A stretch of 15,003 nucleotides of DNA from an uncultured Anaerococcus sp. (GTDB lineage Bacteria; Bacillota; Clostridia; Tissierellales; Peptoniphilaceae), in assembly GCF_937934665.1 (NCBI RefSeq), contig NZ_CALGYW010000078.1:1-15003 (forward strand). Direction: 5' to 3'. A program made the translations under genes and the position numbers. The notes beneath the pieces are model-generated. The model was not told where the DNA came from and ran no database searches. It saw nothing but the letters and a program-made list of their open reading frames with translations. Within the stretch, counting starts at the first letter, position 1, and the number at the start of each line of letters is the position of its first letter. This document shows, in pieces, positions 1 through 6,066 of the stretch.

Positions 1-83
1 TTAACTTCGAACTTATAAATTGAACTAGCAAAATATTGGAAAACTTTTTCCAGATTGGGGCTTGAAACATTGTTAATTTTTTA

Positions 84-98
84 ATTTATCAGAAAAAT
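84..98. promoter_or_regulatory. CodY-box-like site 1
   Basis: The 15-mer matches the CodY consensus AATTTTCWGAAAATT at 12 of 15 positions, including the central CAGAAAA. It lies 123 bp upstream of the predicted -35 element. Base composition is very AT-rich, so chance matches are likely and CodY presence in this genome is not shown by the window. Confidence 0.3.
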
Positions 99-106
99 TA
101 AAAAAA

Positions 107-121
107 TATTTTCCTAAAATT
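107..121. promoter_or_regulatory. CodY-box-like site 2
   Basis: TATTTTCCTAAAATT matches the CodY consensus AATTTTCWGAAAATT at 12 of 15 positions. The mismatches are the first base and two central bases. It starts 8 bp after site 1, so the two could form a tandem cluster. Assignment is inference. Confidence 0.25.
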
Positions 122-182
122 ACAAAAATTGTAAGGGGATACAATTAGATATTTATAACATTTTAGATATATTGAGAAAAAA

Positions 183-197
183 TGTTTTCCGAAAATT
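183..197. promoter_or_regulatory. CodY-box-like site 3
   Basis: TGTTTTCCGAAAATT matches the CodY consensus at 12 of 15 positions, with TTTTC and GAAAATT both perfect. It ends 24 bp before the -35 element, so a bound protein could contact or block RNA polymerase. It is the best of the three sites by position and core match. Confidence 0.35.
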
Positions 198-221
198 ATT
201 ACAAAAAGCCCCTAAAAGGTG

Positions 222-250
222 TTGACACAAACGTTTTTTTAATATATAAT
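222..250 (+). promoter_or_regulatory. Consensus sigma-A promoter of the serine operon
   Basis: TTGACA (222-227) and TATAAT (245-250) are both perfect consensus hexamers separated by exactly 17 bp. Transcription should start near 257. The spacer contains the 8-bp palindrome AAACGTTT (229-236). An inverted repeat CAAAGTC/GACTTTG (251-257/271-277) straddles the predicted start and could be an operator. Such a strong promoter implies that expression is restrained by a repressor or by the leader. Confidence 0.85.
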
Positions 251-257
251 CAAAGTC

Positions 258-359
258 GATAGAAAGATATGACTTTGGAAAATGAATTTATAATCAATTA
301 TTTTCTGATCTAGGGCTAAGATCTAAAAATATATATCATTCCGAGTGATCTCTTCTATC
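258..359 (+). ncRNA. Foldable 5' leader of the serine operon (possible cis-regulatory RNA)
   Basis: About 145 nt of untranslated RNA separate the predicted start site from the symporter ATG. GATAGAA (258-264) can pair with TTCTATC (353-359). This encloses three hairpins: GAAAAT/ATTTTC (278-283/300-305), GATCT/AGATC (307-311/319-323) and ATCATT/AGTGAT (335-340/344-349, one G-U pair, CCG loop). The layout resembles a multi-branched cis-regulatory RNA. It matches no riboswitch class I can recognise, and there is no T-box motif. In AT-rich DNA such folds may arise by chance. Confidence 0.35.
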
Positions 360-403
360 AATTGCAAAGGTTTACATAATTTTTTCAAAAAAAGGAGAGA
401 AAA

Positions 404-1615
404 ATGAAAAAAATTGGTTTAATCCCAAGAATGATTTGTGGTATTATCCTAGGTATCCTAATAGGTACATATTTACCAGAATCAATAGTTAGAATTTTTA
501 TAACATTTTCATCTATATTTGGTAACTTCTTAGGATTCATAATCCCACTTATGATTCTAGCATTCGTTACTAAGGGTATAGCAGACTTAGGTGAAGGTGC
601 AGGAAAGCTTTTAGGTATAACAGTAGCTTTAGCTTATGCATCTACACTTATTGGTGGATCAGCTTCATACTTTATGTCAAAAGCTATCTTCCCAAACTTT
701 ATCAGCCAAGAACAAGTGGCAGCTATCCAAGCAGCAGACGAAATCAAAATTGACCCATACTTTAGCGTAGATATAGCACCATTCTTTACAGTTACAAGTG
801 GTATCATCTTTGCCTTTATGCTTGGTATTTGCATATCATGGCTAAGAAAGAAAGGCTCAGGCGAGTACCTCTACGGAGCAGTTGATGAATTTAACCAAAT
901 CATCACTCAAGTCCTAGCAGTAGCTATAGTTCCTGTGCTTCCATTCTTTATCATGGGTAACTTCGCTAAGATGGCCTTCACAGGTTCTGTATTTGCAGTA
1001 CTTTCAATATTCTGGAAGATATTTATCTGCATCATAGCCCTACACTTAATCTATATCACACTACTATTTATTGCAGCAGGTTCTTACGCAGGCAAAAACC
1101 CATTTGCTATGCTTAAAAACCAACTTAGAGGTTATTTCACAGCTGTAGGTACCCAATCTTCAGCAGCAACAATTCCAGTAAACTTAGAATGTGCTGAGGC
1201 AAACGGTGTATCTCAACCAATTAGGGACTTCGTAATTCCACTAGGAGCTACAGTTCACATGCCAGGTTCTATGATTACAATCACAGGTTGTGTATTTACA
1301 ATTCTTACAATGTACAACATGGACCACTCATATGGCCTAATGGTCCAACTTATAGCTATCCTAGGTATAGCAATGGTAGCAGCACCAGGTGCACCAGGTG
1401 GCGCAATCATGTCAGCTCTTCCATTCCTACCAATAGTAGGAATTAGCCCAGAATCAGCTATGGCATCACTTGCTATTTCCCTATACCTAACTCAAGACTC
1501 ATTTGGTACAGCTGCAAACATCTCAGGCGATACAGCCCTAGCAGTAGCAGTTGATAAGTTCTACCACAAGAACATTTTAGGTGATAAGAACTGGAAACCA
1601 GACCCAGTTAAATAA
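404..1615 (+). CDS. DAACS-family amino acid:cation symporter, probable serine/neutral amino acid importer
   Basis: This is an integral membrane secondary transporter of the GltP/SstT fold (403 aa, usual length). The HP1 tip reads SSAATIP (252-258) and HP2 reads PGAPGG (328-333). By my alignment, TM8 residues D365, T369, N372 and D376 match GltPh D394, T398, N401 and D405, which handle the substrate amino group and cation. The GltPh Arg397 that binds the acidic side chain is Gly368 here, which argues against glutamate/aspartate and for a neutral amino acid. The TM7 motif NMDGT is replaced by HMPGS (285-289). AAGGAG at 392-397 lies 6 nt before the ATG. It is the first gene of the serine dehydratase operon, so serine is the likely substrate. 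SstT-like threonine uptake is an alternative. Confidence 0.8.
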   Translation: MKKIGLIPRMICGIILGILIGTYLPESIVRIFITFSSIFGNFLGFIIPLMILAFVTKGIADLGEGAGKLLGITVALAYASTLIGGSASYFMSKAIFPNFISQEQVAAIQAADEIKIDPYFSVDIAPFFTVTSGIIFAFMLGICISWLRKKGSGEYLYGAVDEFNQIITQVLAVAIVPVLPFFIMGNFAKMAFTGSVFAVLSIFWKIFICIIALHLIYITLLFIAAGSYAGKNPFAMLKNQLRGYFTAVGTQSSAATIPVNLECAEANGVSQPIRDFVIPLGATVHMPGSMITITGCVFTILTMYNMDHSYGLMVQLIAILGIAMVAAPGAPGGAIMSALPFLPIVGISPESAMASLAISLYLTQDSFGTAANISGDTALAVAVDKFYHKNILGDKNWKPDPVK

Positions 1616-1634
1616 TACGTAAATTTTGCAAATC

Positions 1635-1683
1635 AGGGGATGTTAACGAAAATTAATTCAATTAATAAGTTAACGTCCCTTTA
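1635..1683 (+). terminator. Intercistronic hairpin, possible partial terminator
   Basis: Arms 1635-1647 and 1669-1681 form a 13-bp stem with two G-U pairs. The 21-nt loop contains its own ATTAATT/AATTAAT inverted repeat. Only a short TTT follows, then AAAA. It could attenuate read-through into sdaAB or protect the upstream mRNA 3' end. I see no convincing separate promoter before sdaAB. Confidence 0.5.
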
Positions 1684-1704
1684 AAATCTAAAAAAGGAGA
1701 CACT

Positions 1705-2364
1705 ATGGCAGTAAATGCTTCAATATTTGACATAATGGGCCCAATAATGGTTGGCCCATCAAGCTCACATACAGCTGGAGCTTGTAAAATTGGAAATATA
1801 GCAAGAAAAATGGTAGATAGAAATTTCAATGAAGTAGACTTCTACCTTCACGGATCCTTCGCTAAAACCTACAAGGGCCACGGTACAAACAGAGCTCTAG
1901 TAGGGGGAGTACTAGGATATGAACCAGATGATGAAAGAATAATAAATTCATTTGATTATGCGGACGAAGCAGGAATCAAATATGAATTTTTTGAAACAGA
2001 CCTTGGCGATGTTCACCCAAATACAGTTAGAATTGTCTTTAAATACCCAGATAGGTCACCTTTAGAAGTCCAAGGCTCATCCATAGGTGGAGGAGCAATC
2101 GTAATAACCAAGGTAAATGGTAATCCAATCGAATATTACGCAACCAAACCAACTCTTTTTATGGCCTATGGTGAACAAAAGGGAGTTATAGCTCACGTAT
2201 CAGGAATTCTTTTTGAATATGGCTACAACATCCATATGATGAAAACCATAAAAGACGGCGACAATGTAATGTTAGTTTGCGAGTTAGACGAACCACTAAA
2301 AGAAGGTATCCTTGAAAAAATCAGGGAAGGCAAAGACTTCACCTTCTTGAAATATATAGGATAG
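1705..2364 (+). CDS. sdaAB: L-serine ammonia-lyase, iron-sulfur dependent, beta subunit
   Basis: With SdaAA this forms the oxygen-sensitive [4Fe-4S] L-serine dehydratase, which converts L-serine to pyruvate and ammonia in the cytosol. The 219-aa protein has the family N-terminus: FDIMGPIMVGPSSSHTAG (8-25), then HGTNRALVGGVLG (59-71) and HPNT (104-107). A C-terminal ACT domain spans about 150-219, including GVIAHVSGILFEYGYNI. ACT domains of this kind often bind the amino acid substrate or an effector. The start is fixed by AAGGAG at 1694-1699, 5 nt before the ATG. The stop codon overlaps the SD of sdaAA, so translation of the two subunits is probably coupled. The split into two chains is the usual Firmicutes arrangement. 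Confidence 0.95.
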   Translation: MAVNASIFDIMGPIMVGPSSSHTAGACKIGNIARKMVDRNFNEVDFYLHGSFAKTYKGHGTNRALVGGVLGYEPDDERIINSFDYADEAGIKYEFFETDLGDVHPNTVRIVFKYPDRSPLEVQGSSIGGGAIVITKVNGNPIEYYATKPTLFMAYGEQKGVIAHVSGILFEYGYNIHMMKTIKDGDNVMLVCELDEPLKEGILEKIREGKDFTFLKYIG

Positions 2365-2374
2365 GGGATGAATT

Positions 2375-3271
2375 ATGCTTACTACAATGAAATTATTAAA
2401 GGAAAGATGTGAAAAAGAAAATCTTAACCTTTGGCAATTATCTGTAAAAGACGAAATAGAAAACACAGGAAAAACTGAAGAAGAAATCTTCGCAAGGCTT
2501 CAAAAGACTCTAGATGTAATGAAAGCTTCAGCTCAAAGAGCTCTAGAAGAAGACGTTAGAAGTGTAACAGGCATGACCGGCGGCAACGCAAAGAAAATGC
2601 ACGAATATTTCCTAGGTGGCAAATCAGTACTAGGCGAAACAGCTTCAACAGCTATGGCTATGGCCCTATCAACATCAGAAGTAAATGCAGCTATGGGAAG
2701 AATAGTAGCAGCTCCAACAGCAGGATCAGCAGGAATAATCCCTGCAACAATGATGACCATGCTACAAAAATATAACTATGATGACAGGAAACTTTGTGAA
2801 GCTCTTTTAGTAGCGACCCAAATGGGTCAGGTAATTTTTGACAACGCAACTTTTGCCGGTGCAGAAGGTGGTTGTCAAGCAGAAACTGGATCAGCAGCAG
2901 CTATGGCAGCTGCAGCAGTATGCTACCTAAGAGGATATGACATAGAAATCCAAGAAAATGCCGCAACAGCAGCTCTTTTAAACATCATGGGACTAATTTG
3001 TGACCCAATCGGTGGCATGGTAGAATTCCCATGCAACCTAAGAAATGCTAACGGTATCATGAATGCACTTGCAAGTGCAGACATGGCCATGGCAGGAGTA
3101 GAAATGTTTGTAACATTTGATGAAGCAGTAGATGCAATGAAAAGAGTGGGAGATACCCTTCCAGAAAGACTTCGCGAAACAGGCGAAGGCGGCATAGCAG
3201 TTTGCCCATCATCACTAAGACTTAAGAAAAAATATATAGACAAACTTCCAGAAGAAGAAGTTGAAGAATAA
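2375..3271 (+). CDS. sdaAA: L-serine ammonia-lyase, iron-sulfur dependent, alpha subunit
   Basis: This is the catalytic subunit that carries the iron-sulfur cluster (298 aa, normal length). Three cysteines in family motifs are the expected cluster ligands: Cys167 in AEGGCQAETG, and Cys209 and Cys220 in CDPIGGMVEFPC. In this enzyme class the free iron coordinates the serine hydroxyl, as in aconitase. APTAGSAGIIPA (113-124) and SVTGMTGGN (63-71) are other conserved family segments. The SD AGGGGAT overlaps the sdaAB stop codon, with only 10 nt between the genes. The protein is soluble and cytosolic. Because the cluster is oxygen-labile, the gene fits an anaerobe that ferments amino acids. Confidence 0.95.
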   Translation: MLTTMKLLKERCEKENLNLWQLSVKDEIENTGKTEEEIFARLQKTLDVMKASAQRALEEDVRSVTGMTGGNAKKMHEYFLGGKSVLGETASTAMAMALSTSEVNAAMGRIVAAPTAGSAGIIPATMMTMLQKYNYDDRKLCEALLVATQMGQVIFDNATFAGAEGGCQAETGSAAAMAAAAVCYLRGYDIEIQENAATAALLNIMGLICDPIGGMVEFPCNLRNANGIMNALASADMAMAGVEMFVTFDEAVDAMKRVGDTLPERLRETGEGGIAVCPSSLRLKKKYIDKLPEEEVEE

Positions 3272-3301
3272 AAACAAGGGGTTTTTCAAATAAGCCCAGC
3301 A

Positions 3302-3335
3302 AAAAAGACGGGAAAATAAATATTCTCGTCTTTTT
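3302..3335. terminator. Bidirectional terminator between sdaAA and pap
   Basis: AAAAAGACGGGAA (3302-3314) pairs with TTCTCGTCTTTTT (3323-3335) through 13 bp with one G-U, leaving an 8-nt loop. There is a T-run on the + strand and the mirrored T-run on the - strand. It can therefore end both the serine operon and the convergent pap gene, whose stop codon is 21 bp away. Confidence 0.85.
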
Positions 3336-3355
3336 CTATATGAATTATTAAAGAT

Positions 3356-4828
3356 TCATTTTTTTAATTTTTTCAAATGGTCTTTAGCAATCTTAATATA
3401 TTCTTCCATTACCTTGATTCTTGCGTATTTCTTTTGATTTGACCCAACTATTACCCATGGGGCATAGGTGAGGTTGGTTCTTTCTAGCATTTCATCCATG
3501 GCATCAAGGTAGGCATCCCATTTTTTTCGATTACGCCAGTCTTCGTCGGTGATTTTGTATTGTTTGTCCGGATTTCTTTGTCTATCTTTAAAACGATTTA
3601 GTTGCTCATCCTTATCTATAGTTACAAAAAATTTAATTACAAGGCTACCATGGTCGTAGATTTCTTTTTCCATATTGGCTATTTCTTCATAGGCCCTGTC
3701 CCATTCATTAACTTTGGCAAAGCCCTCTACTCTTTCTACCATGACCCTGCCATACCAAGATCGGGAGAAGATACTGACGTAGCCATCTTTAGGGAGTTTA
3801 CTATAAAATCTCCAAAGGTAATTTCGATCAAGTTCCTCTTTAGATGGGGCAGATATGCCATGAACAGTATAAAGTCTTGGGTCAACCTCCTTGATAAGTC
3901 TTTCGATAGCGCCATCCTTACCAGCTGCATCTACCCCTTCAAAGACTAAAACTTGGCTGATTCCCTTTTCATAATACTCATACATTAATTCAGCCACTTC
4001 TTTTTGGAGCTCGTCTTTCTTTTTATGGTAGTCTTCATCGCTTATGGTCTTTGTAAGGTCAAGATTTTTAAGAATTGACTTAGCCTTGGTATAATTTCTT
4101 TCGGTGTTTTCATTTTCTTTTCTTTGCCTAATCACCCTTTCAAGCCCCTGGCTTAGCCTTTCGATGGCTATACCCAAGGCTTCCTTGGAGGCTTCTTTTT
4201 TATCATTTGAATCAATTATATCCCATGGAGCATAAGGAAAATCTGTAGCTTCTAGGAGTTTTTTGAAATGTTTCTCATAGGCTTCGTAATGTTTTTGCTG
4301 GTCCTTATCAAGGCCGTCCAAGTAAAAATCTTCCTTGATAGAATCTTTTAGGTCCGTAATCCTTGATTTCTGCTCGTCTTTATCAATATTTAGGAAAAAT
4401 TTGATAATAATTGTCTGGTCATCGTAAAGAGCTTTTTCAGTCATTTTGATCGAATTAATCCTATTTTTGATTTTTTTATCAGATAAATCGAGTTTTTCAA
4501 AAAGTTTGTAATAAAAAGACCTATCAAAAATTTTGATCTTGCCTTTTTTTGGAATATTTACCCAAAATTTTCTTATAAAAGGATAAGAATCATCCCAAGC
4601 GTCATCCTTATCGGGAACCTCTACATCAAAGTCTTTGGCTGCAAACTCGCGAGTCAAATCCTTAATAACGTAGCCCCTGCCAGAAGACTCCCATCCATCA
4701 ACCATAATCAAAATAGGAACATCAAGGTCGGAGCAAATCCTAGCCATCCTGCCTAGCCTCTCAGCCAAGTCTGATCTCTTAAAATCTTGAAACTGTGGTT
4801 TTCTTTCTGTAGAAATAATATTTGTCAT
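3356..4828 (-). CDS. pap: Polyphosphate:AMP phosphotransferase (two-domain PPK2, class II)
   Basis: This cytosolic enzyme transfers phosphate from inorganic polyphosphate to AMP, giving ADP. It carries tandem PPK2 domains (about 14-232 and 269-485 of a 490-aa product), the usual Pap architecture. The C-terminal domain has an intact Walker A, GVDAAGKDG (298-306), and the FSRSWYGRV motif (354-362). The N-terminal copy reads DGWESSGRG with Lys replaced by Arg, and FDRSFYYKL. This fits reports that only the second domain of this class is catalytic. The upstream ATG at 4837 directly abuts the only SD (AAGGA, 4837-4841), so I start at the second ATG (4828), 8 nt downstream of it. The gene is monocistronic and convergent with sdaAA. 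No polyphosphate kinase 1 gene is in view. Confidence 0.92.
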   Translation of the reverse strand: MTNIISTERKPQFQDFKRSDLAERLGRMARICSDLDVPILIMVDGWESSGRGYVIKDLTREFAAKDFDVEVPDKDDAWDDSYPFIRKFWVNIPKKGKIKIFDRSFYYKLFEKLDLSDKKIKNRINSIKMTEKALYDDQTIIIKFFLNIDKDEQKSRITDLKDSIKEDFYLDGLDKDQQKHYEAYEKHFKKLLEATDFPYAPWDIIDSNDKKEASKEALGIAIERLSQGLERVIRQRKENENTERNYTKAKSILKNLDLTKTISDEDYHKKKDELQKEVAELMYEYYEKGISQVLVFEGVDAAGKDGAIERLIKEVDPRLYTVHGISAPSKEELDRNYLWRFYSKLPKDGYVSIFSRSWYGRVMVERVEGFAKVNEWDRAYEEIANMEKEIYDHGSLVIKFFVTIDKDEQLNRFKDRQRNPDKQYKITDEDWRNRKKWDAYLDAMDEMLERTNLTYAPWVIVGSNQKKYARIKVMEEYIKIAKDHLKKLKK

Positions 4829-4836
4829 AATCGCCA

Positions 4837-4841
4837 TCCTT
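4837..4841 (-). promoter_or_regulatory. Ribosome binding site that decides the pap start
   Basis: AAGGA on the minus strand overlaps the first base of the upstream in-frame ATG (4837). It sits 8 nt before the second ATG (4828). Ribosomes need several bases between SD and start, so the second ATG is the likely initiator. Confidence 0.7.
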
Positions 4842-4888
4842 TTTAGTTCTTTTACTTATCTTTTACCCAAAATTTCTCCTTTTCCTAA

Positions 4889-4920
4889 AAAATAAAAAAT
4901 GAGACTGAACTCTCTTCAGG
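4889..4920 (-). terminator. Possible terminator downstream of the hydrolase gene and repeat
   Basis: On the minus strand, CTGAA (4919-4915) pairs with TTCAG (4909-4905) around a 5-nt loop. It is followed by TCTCATTTTTTATTTTTT. An alternative GAGA/TCTC pairing overlaps it. The stem is short, so efficiency is uncertain. It lies between the alpha/beta hydrolase and pap, and would separate the two transcripts. Confidence 0.45.
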
Positions 4921-4925
4921 CTATA

Positions 4926-5048
4926 GACAAAGTCATTTTCTGATGTCATTCAGACGAACGAAGTGAGGAAAAATCCTGTAATTTATGGGATTCCTTGTCG
5001 AATCTGATGGATTCTCTGCCGGAATGACGTATGTTTATATACTTTGTC
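4926..5048. repeat. Probable non-coding interspersed repeat with inverted ends
   Basis: This 123-bp element is bounded by a perfect 8-bp inverted repeat, GACAAAGT (4926-4933) and ACTTTGTC (5041-5048). A second inverted pair, GTCATTC/GAATGAC (4945-4951/5022-5028), is nested inside. Between them lie smaller hairpins (AATCC/GGATT; GAATC/GATTC). The style GTCATTC-GA-GAACGAAGTGA resembles short palindromic repeats I have seen scattered in many bacterial genomes. It is richer in G+C than its surroundings and has no ORF. Copy number cannot be judged from one window. Confidence 0.55.
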
Positions 5049-5073
5049 GACATGCTTAAGAGAACGAAGTCTT

Positions 5074-5979
5074 TTAATATTTATTGAAAAATCTCTCGAT
5101 TTCATCAATAACAAGCCCGCTCTCATAAAGATTTGGATGAGAAATTGTAAAACCATGGCCTAGAGGATAGGACTCCTTTTTCTTGAAATCCAAAAACTTA
5201 TTCCTGATATTTTTTGAATCTAGAAAAGCTTTGAGACAAAGAGCCTGATCTCTAATAAAATCCTCCTCGCTGGTAGCAATTATAGAAGGCGGTAAAGCCA
5301 TATTTTCCAAAGCCTTTAGGATATTATCTGTAAAAGGAATTTGCTCTTTCGTCAAATTTCTCCTTGCAGGCTCATTTATGAGAGAAAAAGATCCAGATTT
5401 CACAAGGCCTGTCATAGGAGAGATAAAAGCCAGACCTGAAACATCAAAATCTAAAGCATTAATCCCAAAAATATTGCGAATTTTTGAATCCTTCATAAGA
5501 GCAAGAGCTGCCAGGGATAAAAGAGAACCAGCCGAATCCGACAAAATAAAAATCTCACCCCTACTTAGCTTAAGCCTAGAAGAATTCTCATAAATATAAG
5601 CAAAAGCATCCGCCACATCTTTAACCTGGTCGGTAAAAGTCGTATCAGGCAGGAGCCTGTAGTTGATATTAGCCACATTAAAGCCCTTTTGGGCAAAACG
5701 AATCCCCAAATTTTTATTAAGTTTTTTTCTCCCATAAACAAGGCCACCTCCATGAACTATAATAATTGTTGGAAGTGGCTTGTATTTGGAATTTCCATAA
5801 TAAATATCAAAATTATGGTGGCTATCTTCATCATTTTTATAAGAAAGATTAGAAATAATCTCAACCCCACAATCAGAAAAATCCTCGTAAGATAAACGCT
5901 CACGGTCCTTATCATGTAAAATTTTAATAATATCAGAAAGACCCAAATCAGGATAAAGGTCCGTATTTTTTCTAACCAT
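5074..5979 (-). CDS. Alpha/beta hydrolase, hormone-sensitive-lipase-like esterase family
   Basis: This is a probable cytosolic carboxylesterase of 301 aa with no signal peptide. The oxyanion-hole motif HGGG is at 76-79. The nucleophile elbow reads SDSAG, with Ser149 as the predicted catalytic residue; the family norm is GDSAG, so the first Gly is Ser here. The acid is probably Asp240 in EEDFIRD, which matches the family pattern DxLxD loosely. The base is His275 in LGHGF. The natural substrate cannot be told; short-chain acyl esters are typical for this family. The start ATG is preceded by a G-rich GGGGG rather than a classic SD. The gene has its own promoter and is separated from pap by a repeat and a possible terminator. 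Confidence 0.85.
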   Translation of the reverse strand: MVRKNTDLYPDLGLSDIIKILHDKDRERLSYEDFSDCGVEIISNLSYKNDEDSHHNFDIYYGNSKYKPLPTIIIVHGGGLVYGRKKLNKNLGIRFAQKGFNVANINYRLLPDTTFTDQVKDVADAFAYIYENSSRLKLSRGEIFILSDSAGSLLSLAALALMKDSKIRNIFGINALDFDVSGLAFISPMTGLVKSGSFSLINEPARRNLTKEQIPFTDNILKALENMALPPSIIATSEEDFIRDQALCLKAFLDSKNIRNKFLDFKKKESYPLGHGFTISHPNLYESGLVIDEIERFFNKY

Positions 5980-6001
5980 AAAACCCCCAAATTCTTATTT
6001 T

Positions 6002-6031
6002 AGTGTACCATAAATGTTTATAAAAGGTAAA
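6002..6031 (-). promoter_or_regulatory. Predicted promoter of the alpha/beta hydrolase gene
   Basis: On the minus strand, TTTACC (6031-6026) and TACACT (6007-6002) are 18 bp apart. TGG directly before the -10 gives an extended -10 element (TGnTACACT). Transcription would start near 5995, leaving a leader of about 16 nt. It lies just past the terminator of the PTS operon. Confidence 0.5.
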
Positions 6032-6041
6032 TATATCAAAT

Positions 6042-6065
6042 AAAAAAGAGCCGAAGCTCCTTTTT
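6042..6065 (-). terminator. Terminator of the beta-glucoside PTS operon
   Basis: On the minus strand the hairpin is GAGC-UUCG-GCUC, closed by the very stable C(UUCG)G tetraloop. It is flanked by A5 and a T6 run. The outer A/T arms also pair, with one mismatch. It begins one base after the stop codon of the last operon gene. Confidence 0.85.
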
Positions 6066-6066
6066 A

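Larger units (their letters stand above)
1..221. other. AT-rich non-coding upstream region of the serine operon
   Basis: No credible coding sequence lies here on either strand. A small 6-bp inverted repeat (TGGAAA/TTTCCA, 37-52) is not followed by a T-run, so it is not a convincing terminator. Three sites resembling CodY boxes (84-98, 107-121, 183-197) are annotated separately. Any upstream neighbour must end before position 1. Confidence 0.6.

Noticed and set aside
37..52. Terminator of a gene upstream of the window
   Set aside because: The 6-bp stem is AT-rich and is not followed by a T-run.
229..236. AAACGTTT palindrome in the promoter spacer as a CcpA cre site or LacI-type operator
   Set aside because: The flanks do not match the cre consensus (no TG on the left, no CA on the right), and an 8-bp palindrome is expected by chance fairly often.
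258..403. T-box or known riboswitch in the leader
   Set aside because: No T-box AGGGTGGnACCGCG-like segment and no glycine, SAM or purine core motifs; kept only as an unassigned fold.
2923..3243. 106-codon minus-strand ORF inside sdaAA
   Set aside because: It is fully inside a well-conserved enzyme gene, lacks recognisable domains and is a shadow of the real frame.
3602..3949. 115-codon plus-strand ORF inside pap
   Set aside because: It is antisense to the active PPK2 domain, whose motifs are clear; no independent evidence for coding.
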